From Streptomyces sp. AA1529 (GTDB lineage: Bacteria; Actinomycetota; Actinomycetes; Streptomycetales; Streptomycetaceae), in NCBI RefSeq assembly GCF_000280905.1, contig NZ_ALAP01000097.1, positions 1-64,000 of the forward strand: 64,000 nt of DNA. Direction: 5' to 3'. The notes beneath the pieces are model-generated. The model was not told the DNA's origin. It was given only the letters and a program-made list of their open reading frames with translations, and did no database searches. Below, one piece after another: positions 1 through 8,427 of this stretch. Position numbers and translations under genes: made by a program. Each line of letters starts with the position of its first letter. Position 1 is the stretch's first letter.

Positions 1-114
1 TGCGCGGGTAACCGGGTACGGCGAGAAGCGGCGGGGGACAGCGGGGCGCGACGGGGAGCGGCGGGGACCGGCAGGGCGCGACGCGGCACCCCGGGGTGCC
101 CGCGCGGCCGTGCG

Positions 115-666
115 CTAGCCGGTGCCCCGGTGCCGGCCGCCGCGTGCCCCGCCGCGGGGTGCGTGCCGGGGCAGTTGGTCCGCGTAGCCGGCCTCCGTCC
201 ACACGTGGGTGCGGAACTCCTCCGGCGTCAGCACACCGGGCCAGGGTTCCCCGCCGGGGCAGAAGACGGATTCGCAGCCGTAGCAGTAGCGGGCGGGCGC
301 CCACAGCGCGTCGGCCCGCGCCGCACCGGCCGACTCCGCGTCCTGTTCCTGCCGGTCGCCGCGCACCACGACGATGGTGCCGGCGAAGCACACGGCGGCC
401 AGCAGGATGCCGCCGCCGAGCTGGAGCGGTTTGTCCTGGTCCATGCCCGTCCAGGCGAGCGCCGCACCCATTCCGGTGAGCACCATGCCCTCCAGGAAGT
501 GCATACAGCCGTCGCCGGTCTTCTCCGGCCCTTTGGCCAGCCGGGTGCCCAACTCCTTCCGGAGCGCGCCCTTTCCGGTGCGTGCCTCGGACACGGGCCG
601 GGTGTCGCCGCCGCCGCAGCCGGGGCATGTCGCCCCGTCGCCGCCGGACGCGCTGTCAGTCGCCAT
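115..666 (-). CDS. hypothetical membrane protein with cysteine motifs
   Basis: A 183-residue protein I do not recognise by family. An N-terminal CPGCGGG motif and a later C-x2-C-x4-C group (CYGCESVFC) could bind a metal. Two hydrophobic stretches between them (about residues 58-75 and 81-101) look like membrane helices, so the cysteine-containing ends would lie on the same side. The C-terminal tail is Arg/Gly/His rich. It is transcribed away from the KDPG aldolase gene's 3' end. The ATG at 666 is the first plausible start. Function unknown. Confidence 0.6.
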   Translation of the reverse strand: MATDSASGGDGATCPGCGGGDTRPVSEARTGKGALRKELGTRLAKGPEKTGDGCMHFLEGMVLTGMGAALAWTGMDQDKPLQLGGGILLAAVCFAGTIVVVRGDRQEQDAESAGAARADALWAPARYCYGCESVFCPGGEPWPGVLTPEEFRTHVWTEAGYADQLPRHAPRGGARGGRHRGTG

Positions 667-751
667 GCGGGCAACCTACCGGCGCCGGTGGCGACCCCGT
701 GCGGGGAGGCCGGGGAAGAGGCACATGAGCGAGTCGAGACGTATCGTCCTC

Positions 752-1453
752 TCAAACTCCCGGGTGTGCCGTACCTTCGTGCCCATGGGGTCCCTGTGAG
801 ATCGAAGGCGCCGACGGCGTAGAGCAGCGCTCCGCCGTCGCCGCCGCCTCGGCGGCCAGCCCGCGTACCCGCTCCCAGTCCCCGGCCGCGAGCGCGTCGG
901 CGGGCAGCATCCAGGTGCCCCCGACGCAGCCGACGTTGGGCAGCGCCAGATAGTCGGCCGCGTCGTCGGCGGTGATGCCGCCGGTGGGGCAGAAGCGGGC
1001 CCGCGGCAGCGGGGAGGCCAGGGACTTCAGATAGCCGGTGCCGCCCGCCGCGCGCGCGGGGAAGAACTTCATCTCCGTCACGCCGCGCTCCAGCAGGGCC
1101 ATCGCCTCGGAGGCGGTCGAGACGCCGGGCAGGAAGGGCACTCCGGAGGCCCGCATGGCCTCCAGCAGCGCGTCGGTCCAGCCGGGGCTGACCAGGAAGC
1201 GCGCGCCTGCCGCCACCGCGGTCTCCACGTCCCGCGGACCCAGTACCGTGCCCGCGCCGACGACCGCCTCGGGTACGGCGTCCGCGACGGCCCGGATCGC
1301 CTCCGGCGCGGCGCCGGTCCGCAGCGTGATCTCGATCGCGGGCAGCCCCCCGGCCACCAGCGCCCGGGCCAGCGGGACGGCGTCCGCCGCGTCCTCCAGC
1401 ACGACGACCGGGAGGACGGGGGCGAGGTCGAGCAGGGAGGGCGCGGAAGTCAT
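752..1453 (-). CDS. eda: 2-dehydro-3-deoxyphosphogluconate (KDPG) aldolase
   Basis: Cleaves 2-keto-3-deoxy-6-phosphogluconate to pyruvate and glyceraldehyde 3-phosphate (Entner-Doudoroff pathway, uronate catabolism); such enzymes often also act on 4-hydroxy-2-oxoglutarate. The 233-residue protein has the family landmarks: the Glu segment AIEITLR near residue 41, GAGTVL, the Schiff-base lysine in EMKFFPA, and the phosphate-binding segment FCPTGGI. The ATG at 1453 gives a full-length TIM barrel starting MTSAPSLLDL; the longer reading frame upstream is an antisense shadow of other genes. The last 25 residues are a Ser/Pro/Gly-rich tail beyond the usual end. It is monocistronic as far as can be seen. 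Confidence 0.9.
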   Translation of the reverse strand: MTSAPSLLDLAPVLPVVVLEDAADAVPLARALVAGGLPAIEITLRTGAAPEAIRAVADAVPEAVVGAGTVLGPRDVETAVAAGARFLVSPGWTDALLEAMRASGVPFLPGVSTASEAMALLERGVTEMKFFPARAAGGTGYLKSLASPLPRARFCPTGGITADDAADYLALPNVGCVGGTWMLPADALAAGDWERVRGLAAEAAATAERCSTPSAPSISQGPHGHEGTAHPGV

Positions 1454-1527
1454 GCCCGTATCGTGCCCGCGGGCAGCATCCTTCGCAACGGGCGTTGCGG
1501 CATGTGCAACCAGTCTGATCCGGCGGA

Positions 1528-2316
1528 TCAGAGCTCGGTGACGACCACATCCAGCGCCCGCGCGTCCGGACCCTCGTCGCCCTCCACGGTGTAGCCCAGC
1601 TCGCGCAGCGCTCCGGCCAGCGCCGCGGGGGTCTTCGGCGCCGCACCGGACTCCAGCAGCGCCCGCACGATGCGGCCCTTGGTCGCCTTGTTGAAGTGGC
1701 TGACGACCGACCGCTTCTCCACCCCGTCCACCAGCCGGGACTGCAGGACCCGCACGGTCGCCGTGCGGCGCGCCAGTTCGCCCTTGGGCTTCCACATGCC
1801 CGCGTACGCCGACGAGCGCAGATCCAGCACCAGCCCGCCGCCCGCCGCCTCGGGCAGCACCGACTCCGCCGGGCCGCGCCAGAAGGCGCCCAGCGCACCC
1901 GTGCCCGGCAGCTTCACACCCGCGGACAACCGGTAGGAGGGGATCCGGTCGGTGACCCCGACGGCACCCCACAGCGCGGAGAAGACCAGCAGCGAGCGCG
2001 CGGCCCGCCGCTTGGCCGCCGTGCTCAGGCCGGCCAGTCCCAGCGCGTCGTAGAGCACCCCGGTGTAGATCTCCCCGGCGGGACGGGTCGGCGCGGTCCG
2101 CAGCCGGGCGTTCTTGGCGACCTCGCCGCGCAGCCCCTCGCCGATCCCCAGTACCCCGCGCGCCTTCTCCTCGTCGGCCCGGCAGAGCGCCACCAGTTCC
2201 TCCAGCACCGTCTCCCGCGCCGGGTTCAGCCCCGGAAGGGAGAGCGAGTCCAGGTCCAGCGGGCGCCCCCGCGAGCCCTCGGCCTTCCCCTCGGACGGGG
2301 GCAGCAGCACGAGCAC
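1528..2316 (-). CDS. yaaA: YaaA family peroxide stress protein
   Basis: 262 residues starting MLVLLPPSEGK, the diagnostic N-terminus of the YaaA/DUF328 family. In E. coli YaaA limits intracellular free iron during peroxide stress and binds DNA; the biochemical role in actinomycetes is not established. The conserved FSALWGA segment is present, and the C-terminal region with SHFNKATKGRIVR matches the family. Length is typical. It lies 74 bp upstream of the KDPG aldolase gene on the same strand, possibly read with it. Confidence 0.9.
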   Translation of the reverse strand: MLVLLPPSEGKAEGSRGRPLDLDSLSLPGLNPARETVLEELVALCRADEEKARGVLGIGEGLRGEVAKNARLRTAPTRPAGEIYTGVLYDALGLAGLSTAAKRRAARSLLVFSALWGAVGVTDRIPSYRLSAGVKLPGTGALGAFWRGPAESVLPEAAGGGLVLDLRSSAYAGMWKPKGELARRTATVRVLQSRLVDGVEKRSVVSHFNKATKGRIVRALLESGAAPKTPAALAGALRELGYTVEGDEGPDARALDVVVTEL

Positions 2317-2436
2317 GGCACTTCTCCTCGGTTCCTCGGTGCGGCGCCCGCCTGCGACGCCGGTGGTGCGATCCCTCCGGCCGCCGGAGGGGACCCCAGC
2401 GTACGGGCCCCGGCGCGGAACACCGCCGCTGGTCCC

Positions 2437-4101
2437 TCACACGGCGTGCGGGAACGAGAAGACCCGGTCCGGGTCGTACACGGCCTTGACCCTGGCCAGC
2501 CGCTCGGCGTTGGCACCGTAGTAGGCCCGCCGCCAGTCGCGCAGCGCCGGGTCGGGGCAGTTCTGGTAGGCGAACCCGCTGGCCCACGGCCGCATCGCGG
2601 CGTGGGTGGCGTCCAGCCAGCCGCGGTGCCCCGCCACCGCCTCGGCGCCGGAGCCGTCCGGCCAGGCGACGGCGTACTGCGCCAGGAAGCGGGCACTGCG
2701 GTGCACGAACGCCGTCGCGTCCGGGCGGGGCCGGTTGACGGCTCCGCCCAGCGCGTCGAGGACGACGCTCCCGGCGCCGCCGCCGCGCAGTTCGGCGACC
2801 CGCTCCACCCGGTCGAGCAGCGCCCGTATCCCGGCGAGCGGCAACGGGCGGGTGTAGAAGTCGGAGCGAGCGGCGTACGACTCGCGGGCCACCCTGCCCC
2901 GCTTGGTGCGGCCGGGCAGGGTGCCGCGCTGGTGCGCCTGGGCGAGGGTCCAGCCCGAGACGCCGCCCAGCACCTTCAGCGCGTCCAGGTAGCCGTGCCT
3001 GCGCAGCGACAGGTCGGCGGTCGTGCCGATCCGCCCCGCCAGCCGGTCCAGTTGCGTCTCCACCTCGCGCCGCGCCCCCAGCGACAGCCCGCCCAGCCGC
3101 ACACTGCCCGGCCGCCCGCCCGCCGGCGCCGACAGCCGCAGATGCGACCAGATCTCCTCCGGCGCCACCGGCGCCCACCGCTGCCACTCGCGCACCACGG
3201 CCGCCGCCCGCGACCAGGGCCAGGAGAGGAAGAACGTCTGGCAGCCGGGCGCCACATGGGTGCGGAAGTCCAGCGCGGTGACGACGCCGAAGTTGCCGTT
3301 CCCCGCGCCGCGCAGCGCCCAGAACAGCTCGGCGTCGTCGGCCCCGCCGTCCGCGGACACCTCGCGCAGCGCGCCGTCGGCCGTGACGATCCTGGCCCCG
3401 GTGAGGCTGTCGCAGGTCAGCCCGTAGGCGCGGGCGACGGCGCCGATCCCGCCGCCCAGTGCCAGCCCGGCGATCCCCACGGTCGGCCCCGACCCGGCCG
3501 GTATCGTCCGCTTGTGCGCCGCCAGACCGGCGTGGACGTCGATCAGTTTGGCCCCGGCGCCCACCGTGGCCCGGCGTCCGGAGGCGTGCACCCCGGCGAG
3601 CCGCTGCACGTCGATGATCAGCCGGCCGTTGCCGCTGGACCAGCCCGCGGACGAGTGGCCCCCGCTGCGTACCGACACCGGTATCCGGTTGCGCCGCGCG
3701 AACGCCAGGCACTCGGCGATGTCGCCGGGCCCCGCGCAGTACGCCACCGCGGCCGGGCGCACCGCGTCGAACCGCGGGTTGAACAGCTTGCGGGCCGCGG
3801 TGAAGTCCCGGTCGCCGGGGCGCAGCAACGTTCCGTCCAGCCCGCTGCCGAGCGCCCTCCACGCCGCGCCCCTGGTGTCCGCGGCCCCGGCGCTCGCCGT
3901 GCTCGCCGTGCTCGCGGCGGCCCCGGCGTTCGCCGTGTCGGCCGGGCCGGCCGCGCTCGCCGGGTTCGTCCCACCGGCCGGGTCCGCGGTCCTCCCCGCG
4001 TCCCCTGAATCCGCGGTGTCCCCTGCGTCCCCTGTGTCCCCCGCGCTTCCCGCGTCCGCTGTGTCCGTCCCGTTCCCCGGGCCCGTTTCGCACTCCGTCA
4101 T
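2437..4101 (-). CDS. FAD-binding oxidoreductase, berberine bridge enzyme type
   Basis: A PCMH-type FAD-binding oxidase. After a low-complexity Ala/Gly/Asp/Thr-rich leader of about 75 residues comes the FAD domain: SVRSGGHSSAGWSS, containing the GGHS sequence where the histidine is often the FAD-attachment site, and then GPTVGIAGLALGGGIG. The C-terminal BBE motif is YYGANAERLARVKAVYDPD. Substrates of such oxidases range from sugars to alkaloids and polyketides, so none is assigned here. I chose the ATG at 4101 (MTECETG). An in-frame ATG at 4200 would add 33 residues. The leader, with repeated Asp-Ala-Gly units, is unusual and may be disordered. No Tat signal is evident. Confidence 0.85.
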   Translation of the reverse strand: MTECETGPGNGTDTADAGSAGDTGDAGDTADSGDAGRTADPAGGTNPASAAGPADTANAGAAASTASTASAGAADTRGAAWRALGSGLDGTLLRPGDRDFTAARKLFNPRFDAVRPAAVAYCAGPGDIAECLAFARRNRIPVSVRSGGHSSAGWSSGNGRLIIDVQRLAGVHASGRRATVGAGAKLIDVHAGLAAHKRTIPAGSGPTVGIAGLALGGGIGAVARAYGLTCDSLTGARIVTADGALREVSADGGADDAELFWALRGAGNGNFGVVTALDFRTHVAPGCQTFFLSWPWSRAAAVVREWQRWAPVAPEEIWSHLRLSAPAGGRPGSVRLGGLSLGARREVETQLDRLAGRIGTTADLSLRRHGYLDALKVLGGVSGWTLAQAHQRGTLPGRTKRGRVARESYAARSDFYTRPLPLAGIRALLDRVERVAELRGGGAGSVVLDALGGAVNRPRPDATAFVHRSARFLAQYAVAWPDGSGAEAVAGHRGWLDATHAAMRPWASGFAYQNCPDPALRDWRRAYYGANAERLARVKAVYDPDRVFSFPHAV

Positions 4102-4470
4102 CCGCGTCCCCCTGGCCGCTGTCGCGCTTCCCGCCGCGCTCCGCGCCGCTTCGTCGTCCCGCGGCAGTCCGCGCCCCGCCTCCGCCGCCGTTCCCGGCAT
4201 GTGCGCCGCCTCTTGCTCCGCTCGTCCCACCGCTCCTCGACGAAGATCCACTCCCCCGTGGGAAGGGACGGACCGGCGGGTGACGCGGTTCCGTCCGGTA
4301 CCCGTGGCCCGCACCGGCGGCCCGTTACCTTCCGCCCCGCGGGCGGGTGAGCGGGGCCACCGGGGACGACCGGCCGCGCCGTACGGCGGCGGGGTGCGGG
4401 TGGCGGTCACCCCGGAAGCCAACCAGTACCACCGCACCCCCGCCAGCCAATTCTGGTTACAGTCGGCGGC

Positions 4471-4980
4471 ATGACTGATGTGACCGGCTTTTCCGCGCGT
4501 GGCGATGTAAGGCCCCCTGCCGTGGCGGGTGGCGAGAAGGAAACCCTGCTGGCGTTCCTGCGGTATCTGCGCGAGGCGGTGATCGCCAAGGCCGCCGGAC
4601 TCACCGACGAGGTCGGCCTCGCCCCGGGCGTGCCCTCCGGAACCAGCCTGCTGCGCCTGGTGCGGCATCTGACCCTGGTGGAGCGCAACTGGTTCGGCCA
4701 TGCGTACGCCGGGCAGGGCGAACTCCTCGACGACGACGCGCCGCCCGAGCCGGGCGAGACCGGTGAGTCGCTGATCGCCGCCTACCAGGAGGCGATCAGC
4801 GCGTCGGACGCGGTCATCGCCGACTGCGACGACCTCGACCGGCCCGGGGCGCGCTCCCTGCGCGAGACCCCGCCGCCGACGATGCGCTGGATCCTCGTGC
4901 ACATGATCGAGGAGACGGCGCGGCACGCGGGCCACGCCGACATCCTCCGCGAGCAGACCGACGGCGCCACCGGCCGCTGA
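4471..4980 (+). CDS. DinB family protein (DUF664)
   Basis: 169 residues with the DinB/DUF664 four-helix pattern: an N-terminal helix (ETLLAFLRYLREAVIAKAAG), a histidine in LVRHLTLVERNWF, and a C-terminal histidine pair in HMIEETARHAGHADILRE. These histidines form a metal site in characterised members, several of which are thiol-dependent transferases (bacillithiol or mycothiol linked). The specific reaction is unknown. It is divergent from the BBE oxidase gene and convergent with the DHFR-like gene. Confidence 0.85.
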   Translation: MTDVTGFSARGDVRPPAVAGGEKETLLAFLRYLREAVIAKAAGLTDEVGLAPGVPSGTSLLRLVRHLTLVERNWFGHAYAGQGELLDDDAPPEPGETGESLIAAYQEAISASDAVIADCDDLDRPGARSLRETPPPTMRWILVHMIEETARHAGHADILREQTDGATGR

Positions 4981-4982
4981 AC

Positions 4983-5030
4983 CGGGTCCGGACCCGCCCC
5001 GCCGGACGGCGGGCGGCCGGCCGGCGGCGC
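4983..5030. terminator. bidirectional hairpin terminator between convergent genes
   Basis: The 50-bp gap between two convergent genes holds a 14-bp perfect palindrome (CGGGTCCGGACCCG, 4983-4996) followed by a second G/C-rich inverted repeat. No T-run follows, as is usual in Streptomyces. Position and symmetry suggest termination for both flanking genes. Confidence 0.5.
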
Positions 5031-5642
5031 TCAGAACGATCCGAACGCCGGCCGCCCCGCCGGGGTGTAGGTCTGCATCGTGACGCCGGAGGGCAGCGCC
5101 TCGGCGGTCTCCAGCGCGAGCGCCGCGGGCACGCCGCCCTCCGCGAAGAGCCGTCGGCCCCTGCCCAGCACCACCGGGAAGACCAGCAGCCGGTACTCGT
5201 CGATCAGGCCGTGCGCCATCAGCGACCGGGCCAGCACGCCGCTGCCGTGGATCTGCAGATCGCCGCCCGGCTGCCGCTTGAGCTCCCGCACGGCCTCCGG
5301 CACGTCGCCCCCGAGCACCGTGCTGCCCTGCCACTCGGGGTTCCGCAGCGTGGTCGAGGCGACGTACTTGGGCAGCGAGTTCAGCCGGCGGGCGATCACC
5401 GGGTCCTCCTCGTCGCCGACCTGCGGCCAGTACGCCGCGAAGATCTCGTAGGTGCGCCGCCCCAGCAGGAAGGCGCCCGCACGGGCGAACCAGTCGCCGA
5501 CGACCTCGCTCATCCCCTCGTCCGCGTAGGGCACCACCCAGCCGCCGAGGTCGAACCCGTCGCGCGGGTCCTCCCCGGGACCGCCGGGCCCCTGCATCAC
5601 ACCGTCGAGCGACAGCATCGTGGTCAGTGTCAGCTTGGCCAT
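5031..5642 (-). CDS. dihydrofolate reductase family protein (RibD C-terminal type)
   Basis: 203 residues beginning MAKLTLTTMLSLDGVMQ, typical of the RibD_C/DHFR-like fold used by pyrimidine reductases and many uncharacterised NADPH-dependent reductases. Landmarks are GRRTYEIFAAYWP, the ASTTL strand, and the cofactor-binding segment DLQIHGSGVLARSL. Such stand-alone proteins are common in Streptomyces; the substrate is not known and a housekeeping role in folate synthesis is unlikely. Confidence 0.85.
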   Translation of the reverse strand: MAKLTLTTMLSLDGVMQGPGGPGEDPRDGFDLGGWVVPYADEGMSEVVGDWFARAGAFLLGRRTYEIFAAYWPQVGDEEDPVIARRLNSLPKYVASTTLRNPEWQGSTVLGGDVPEAVRELKRQPGGDLQIHGSGVLARSLMAHGLIDEYRLLVFPVVLGRGRRLFAEGGVPAALALETAEALPSGVTMQTYTPAGRPAFGSF

Positions 5643-5695
5643 GGTCCTCGCCTCCGAGTTCTTCCCGCGTACCGGTGCCTCCGGTCCGCGCGCAC

Positions 5696-5740
5696 CGAGG
5701 GCCCCGGTCTCTCCTGCTGGAGGAGGGACCGGGGCCCTCG
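5696..5740 (-). terminator. strong stem-loop terminator
   Basis: A 14-bp perfect G/C-rich stem (arm CGAGGGCCCCGGTC) encloses a smaller ctcct/aggag stem. It lies just downstream of the radical SAM gene (stop at 5771) and upstream of the DHFR-like gene, so it most likely terminates the radical SAM transcript. Confidence 0.6.
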
Positions 5741-5770
5741 GCGGAAATCATCGGTGACGGGCGGTCCGTC

Positions 5771-7186
5771 TCACACCACCGGCGCGCCCTCCTCGGCCGG
5801 CAGGGTGTCCATGAACGAGCTGACGGAGAAGACCGCGCGGCCCGCGCCCGCCGGACCGTAACCGGGAGGTGAGGAGAGCCCGTGCCGCTGCATCGCGGAG
5901 CGGTAGGCGTCCAGCAGCCGGATGTGGTATTCCAGCGGGGCGCCCTGCGGATTCGACTTGCCCAGCGGGGTCGTCGGCTCCGGGCACCAGGTGGTGAAGC
6001 GCGGGGTGATGCCGTGCGACATGAAGAAGTCCAGGCCCTCGGTGGTGGAGGCGATGGCGTCGTCCACCGTGCCGAACCCGTACGGCTCGGCCATCTCCAC
6101 CCCGGCGACGAAGTTCGGGATCACGTTCCGGGCCCCGAAGACGTCCGCCGAGTCGAGCACGCGGCGGTGCCACTCCTCGCGGCCGACGTAGCGCTCCTTG
6201 CCGGGGCAGTACAGCTCGAACAGCCGCTTGTCCCACACCTCGAAGTTGGGGTGGTAGATGCGGATGCCGTGGTCGTGGAACCGCTTGACGTCGTCCTTGG
6301 GCAGCGCCTGCGCCACGACCTTGCCCGTCCAGCGGCCCGGGAAGCGCTCCTCGATGGCCTGCGCGTACTGCCCGTAGAAGTCCGCCTCGTCCTTGCCCTG
6401 GACCTGCGAGGTGATGGAGCCGCCGGTGAGGGTGTAGGCGTGCGAGGCGCCGAGCGTGTCGTGGTCCGAGATGATCTGCAGCGCCTCCAGCACCTCCTCG
6501 ACCGGCTTGACCCCGGTGTACGGGCGGCCGGCGGCCTTGTGCTGGCGCCAGTTGTGGTTGATGTCGCAGTACTGGCACTCCTCCTTGGCGCCGAAGTACT
6601 GGCACACCCGGAAGACCGTCAGATAGATCAGGTAGCCCCACTGGATGGTGGGCGCCACCTCCATCACGGACTTGCCGTTGGCGAGCGTGTGCCGGTAGTA
6701 GTCCGGCATCGGCGGCAGGCCGACATCCGCGATCCGCCGCCCGTCCAGGTAGAGGCCGAGCGCGCCGTCCTCGCCGGCCCGCACCCGGTAGGGCGAGCTC
6801 GGGTTCACCCGTACGGAGACCACGGTGCGGCTCAGGTCGTAGGGACCTCCGGTCAGCACGATCTCCTCCGGCGGCCGCCGCAGCGCGGCCTCGCCCAGCT
6901 CGGGCAGGGTGCGGTGGTCGAAGGAGAAGATGAAGTAGGACTTCGGCTTGACCTCGCCCGTCGCCTTGTCGGCGGTGTCGCTGAGCGCCGAGTCGTCGAA
7001 GGCCATCCCGCCGCGCAGCAGGTCCTCCTTCAGCACGGCCTCCCGCGGGATATGCGGAAAGCGCTCCATGAGGTCCTCGACCAGAGCGGTGCGGTTGCCT
7101 TGCTCCGGTGGGACCTGCTGGCCCTGCTTGCCCCGTCCGGACGGCACGTGCGACGGCATCGGCAGGGGAGTCGGCGTTGGCGGCAT
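5771..7186 (-). CDS. radical SAM protein with atypical cysteine spacing
   Basis: 471 residues. The likely cluster-binding motif is C195-x8-C204-x2-C207 (CQYFGAKEEC then QYCD), unlike the canonical C-x3-C-x2-C spacing. After it come conserved segments of a radical SAM barrel: TLTGGSITSQ, HPNFEVWDKRLFE, NFVAGVEMAEPYGFGTVDDA and FTTWCPEP. An N-terminal domain of about 170 residues precedes the cluster motif. The ATG at 7186 starts a Pro/Thr-rich leader. I cannot assign a reaction. No obvious partner gene adjoins it, so it may act alone. It is followed by a strong stem-loop. Confidence 0.75.
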   Translation of the reverse strand: MPPTPTPLPMPSHVPSGRGKQGQQVPPEQGNRTALVEDLMERFPHIPREAVLKEDLLRGGMAFDDSALSDTADKATGEVKPKSYFIFSFDHRTLPELGEAALRRPPEEIVLTGGPYDLSRTVVSVRVNPSSPYRVRAGEDGALGLYLDGRRIADVGLPPMPDYYRHTLANGKSVMEVAPTIQWGYLIYLTVFRVCQYFGAKEECQYCDINHNWRQHKAAGRPYTGVKPVEEVLEALQIISDHDTLGASHAYTLTGGSITSQVQGKDEADFYGQYAQAIEERFPGRWTGKVVAQALPKDDVKRFHDHGIRIYHPNFEVWDKRLFELYCPGKERYVGREEWHRRVLDSADVFGARNVIPNFVAGVEMAEPYGFGTVDDAIASTTEGLDFFMSHGITPRFTTWCPEPTTPLGKSNPQGAPLEYHIRLLDAYRSAMQRHGLSSPPGYGPAGAGRAVFSVSSFMDTLPAEEGAPVV

Positions 7187-7376
7187 GGTGTGATCAAGCT
7201 CCTCACTTCGCGGCCCGGGGGCGTACCCGACGGTACTCCGGTGCCCGAATCGGCCGCACACCTGCCTCTTGTTCCGTACGCCCGGCCCCGCGCCCGGCGG
7301 GCGGCACACGGCCCGCGGCGCGGGTGCGCGCGGGCTCACGCCGCGCGGAGCGCGCCCGGTCCCGCGGCGCGGAGGG

Positions 7377-7580
7377 TCACCGCCATACGTCGGGGCCGCC
7401 GCCGCGCCACTCGATCAGGTTGGGATCTTCGAGCTGGATCTCGGCGGGGTCGAGGCCGGCGCGGCGCAGGAACTCGACGACGTCCTCGGGCCGGTGTGCG
7501 AAGCCGAGGCTCTCGGTGTGTGCGGTCACTTTCCGTCCACCGGTCTGCGACGGAGGGTGTACGACGATCGGAGGGGTCAT
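7377..7580 (-). CDS. small conserved protein, function unknown
   Basis: 67 residues from the ATG at 7580 (MTPPIVVHPP). The C-terminal half (AHRPEDVVEFLRRAGLDPAEIQLEDPNLIEWRGG) reads as a compact conserved segment and codon position GC is consistent with coding. No membrane or metal motifs. It sits alone between the radical SAM gene and the nitroreductase gene. Confidence 0.5.
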   Translation of the reverse strand: MTPPIVVHPPSQTGGRKVTAHTESLGFAHRPEDVVEFLRRAGLDPAEIQLEDPNLIEWRGGGPDVWR

Positions 7581-7945
7581 AACTCCAGAGTGCAACTTTG
7601 GCCAACGGCCCGCACCCGTGCCGGCGGCCCGCCCCCGGGACAGCCGCCCGGGCCTCGGGGAAGCGCCCCTGCCGCCGCCGCACGCCTCGGCCGGTGGCCT
7701 GCCCTGCCCCCGGGCCGACGCGGTGCCCCTCGCCCAGCGGGAGCTCGCCCGCCGCCGGGCCGGGGTGCGGTCTCGCAGGGATCCTGCGACCGGCCGTGCA
7801 CGGCCCGGAGCGCCGTTCCGGAGCCGTTGTCAGTGGCCGGTGGCAGACTCCTGGACATCCGTAACCATCATGCTGGCTGCGTGTGGACGGAAGGCCCCGC
7901 CGACAGCGCGGCGGGGCCGCTCGACGGACGAAGGAAGGAACGCGC

Positions 7946-8356
7946 ATGGCGGGAGCCGGGGGCAAGGGGAGCGCGGCGAAGTTCCGGGCCGTCACGGCGC
8001 TTCAGCGCCACGTGGTCAATCCGCTCTCCCGCCGGATGCCGGGTCAGACCCTGCTGGAGACCACGGGCCGCAGCAGCGGTGTCCCACGCCGCACACCGGT
8101 CGGCGGGCGCCGCGAGGGGCGGCGGTTCTGGCTGGTGTCCGAACACGGCGACCGGGCGCAGTACGTGCGCAACATCCGCGCCGACCCGCGGGTGCGGGTG
8201 AGGGTCTCCGGCCGCTGGTACACCGGGACGGCCCGGCTGCTCGCCGACGACGACCCGTACGCCCGCCTCGCCGCGCTGCCGCGGCTGAACAGCGCCGTGG
8301 TCCGCGCGGTGGGCACCGATCTGCTGACCGTCCGCATCGACCTCGACGCCGAGTGA
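7946..8356 (+). CDS. deazaflavin (F420)-dependent nitroreductase family protein
   Basis: 136 residues of the DDN/flavin-reductase-like split-barrel family. The signature runs from LLETTGRSSGVPRRTPVGGRR through FWLVSEHGD and YVRNIRADPRVRVRV. Relatives in mycobacteria use reduced F420 to reduce nitroimidazoles and quinones, but many paralogues have unknown substrates. I chose the ATG at 7946, preceded by a good AAGGAAGGA ribosome-binding site; the longer frame upstream lacks similarity. Confidence 0.85.
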   Translation: MAGAGGKGSAAKFRAVTALQRHVVNPLSRRMPGQTLLETTGRSSGVPRRTPVGGRREGRRFWLVSEHGDRAQYVRNIRADPRVRVRVSGRWYTGTARLLADDDPYARLAALPRLNSAVVRAVGTDLLTVRIDLDAE

Positions 8357-8427
8357 TCCGGCCGCACCCGGGCCGCGTCCCGGAGCAGTGCACAGAGCGA
8401 ACCGGCGCACCGTGGAGAGGGCCCACC

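Noticed and set aside
1..114. GCGGGG-rich tandem-like stretch at window start
   Set aside because: Looks like ordinary G/C-rich low complexity; no clear unit or symmetry.
1696..4008. 770-codon rightward frame
   Set aside because: It lies antisense to yaaA and the BBE gene and has the Arg/Pro/His composition of a shadow frame.
752..4093. Very long antisense open frame of 1113 codons
   Set aside because: Only its 3' third is coding (KDPG aldolase from 1453). The remainder is an out-of-frame shadow of yaaA and the BBE oxidase, Arg/Gly-rich as expected for high-GC third positions.
7108..8400. Upstream extension of the PEP mutase-type gene
   Set aside because: The frame passes across two other genes and is Arg-rich; the homologous protein starts at 8428.
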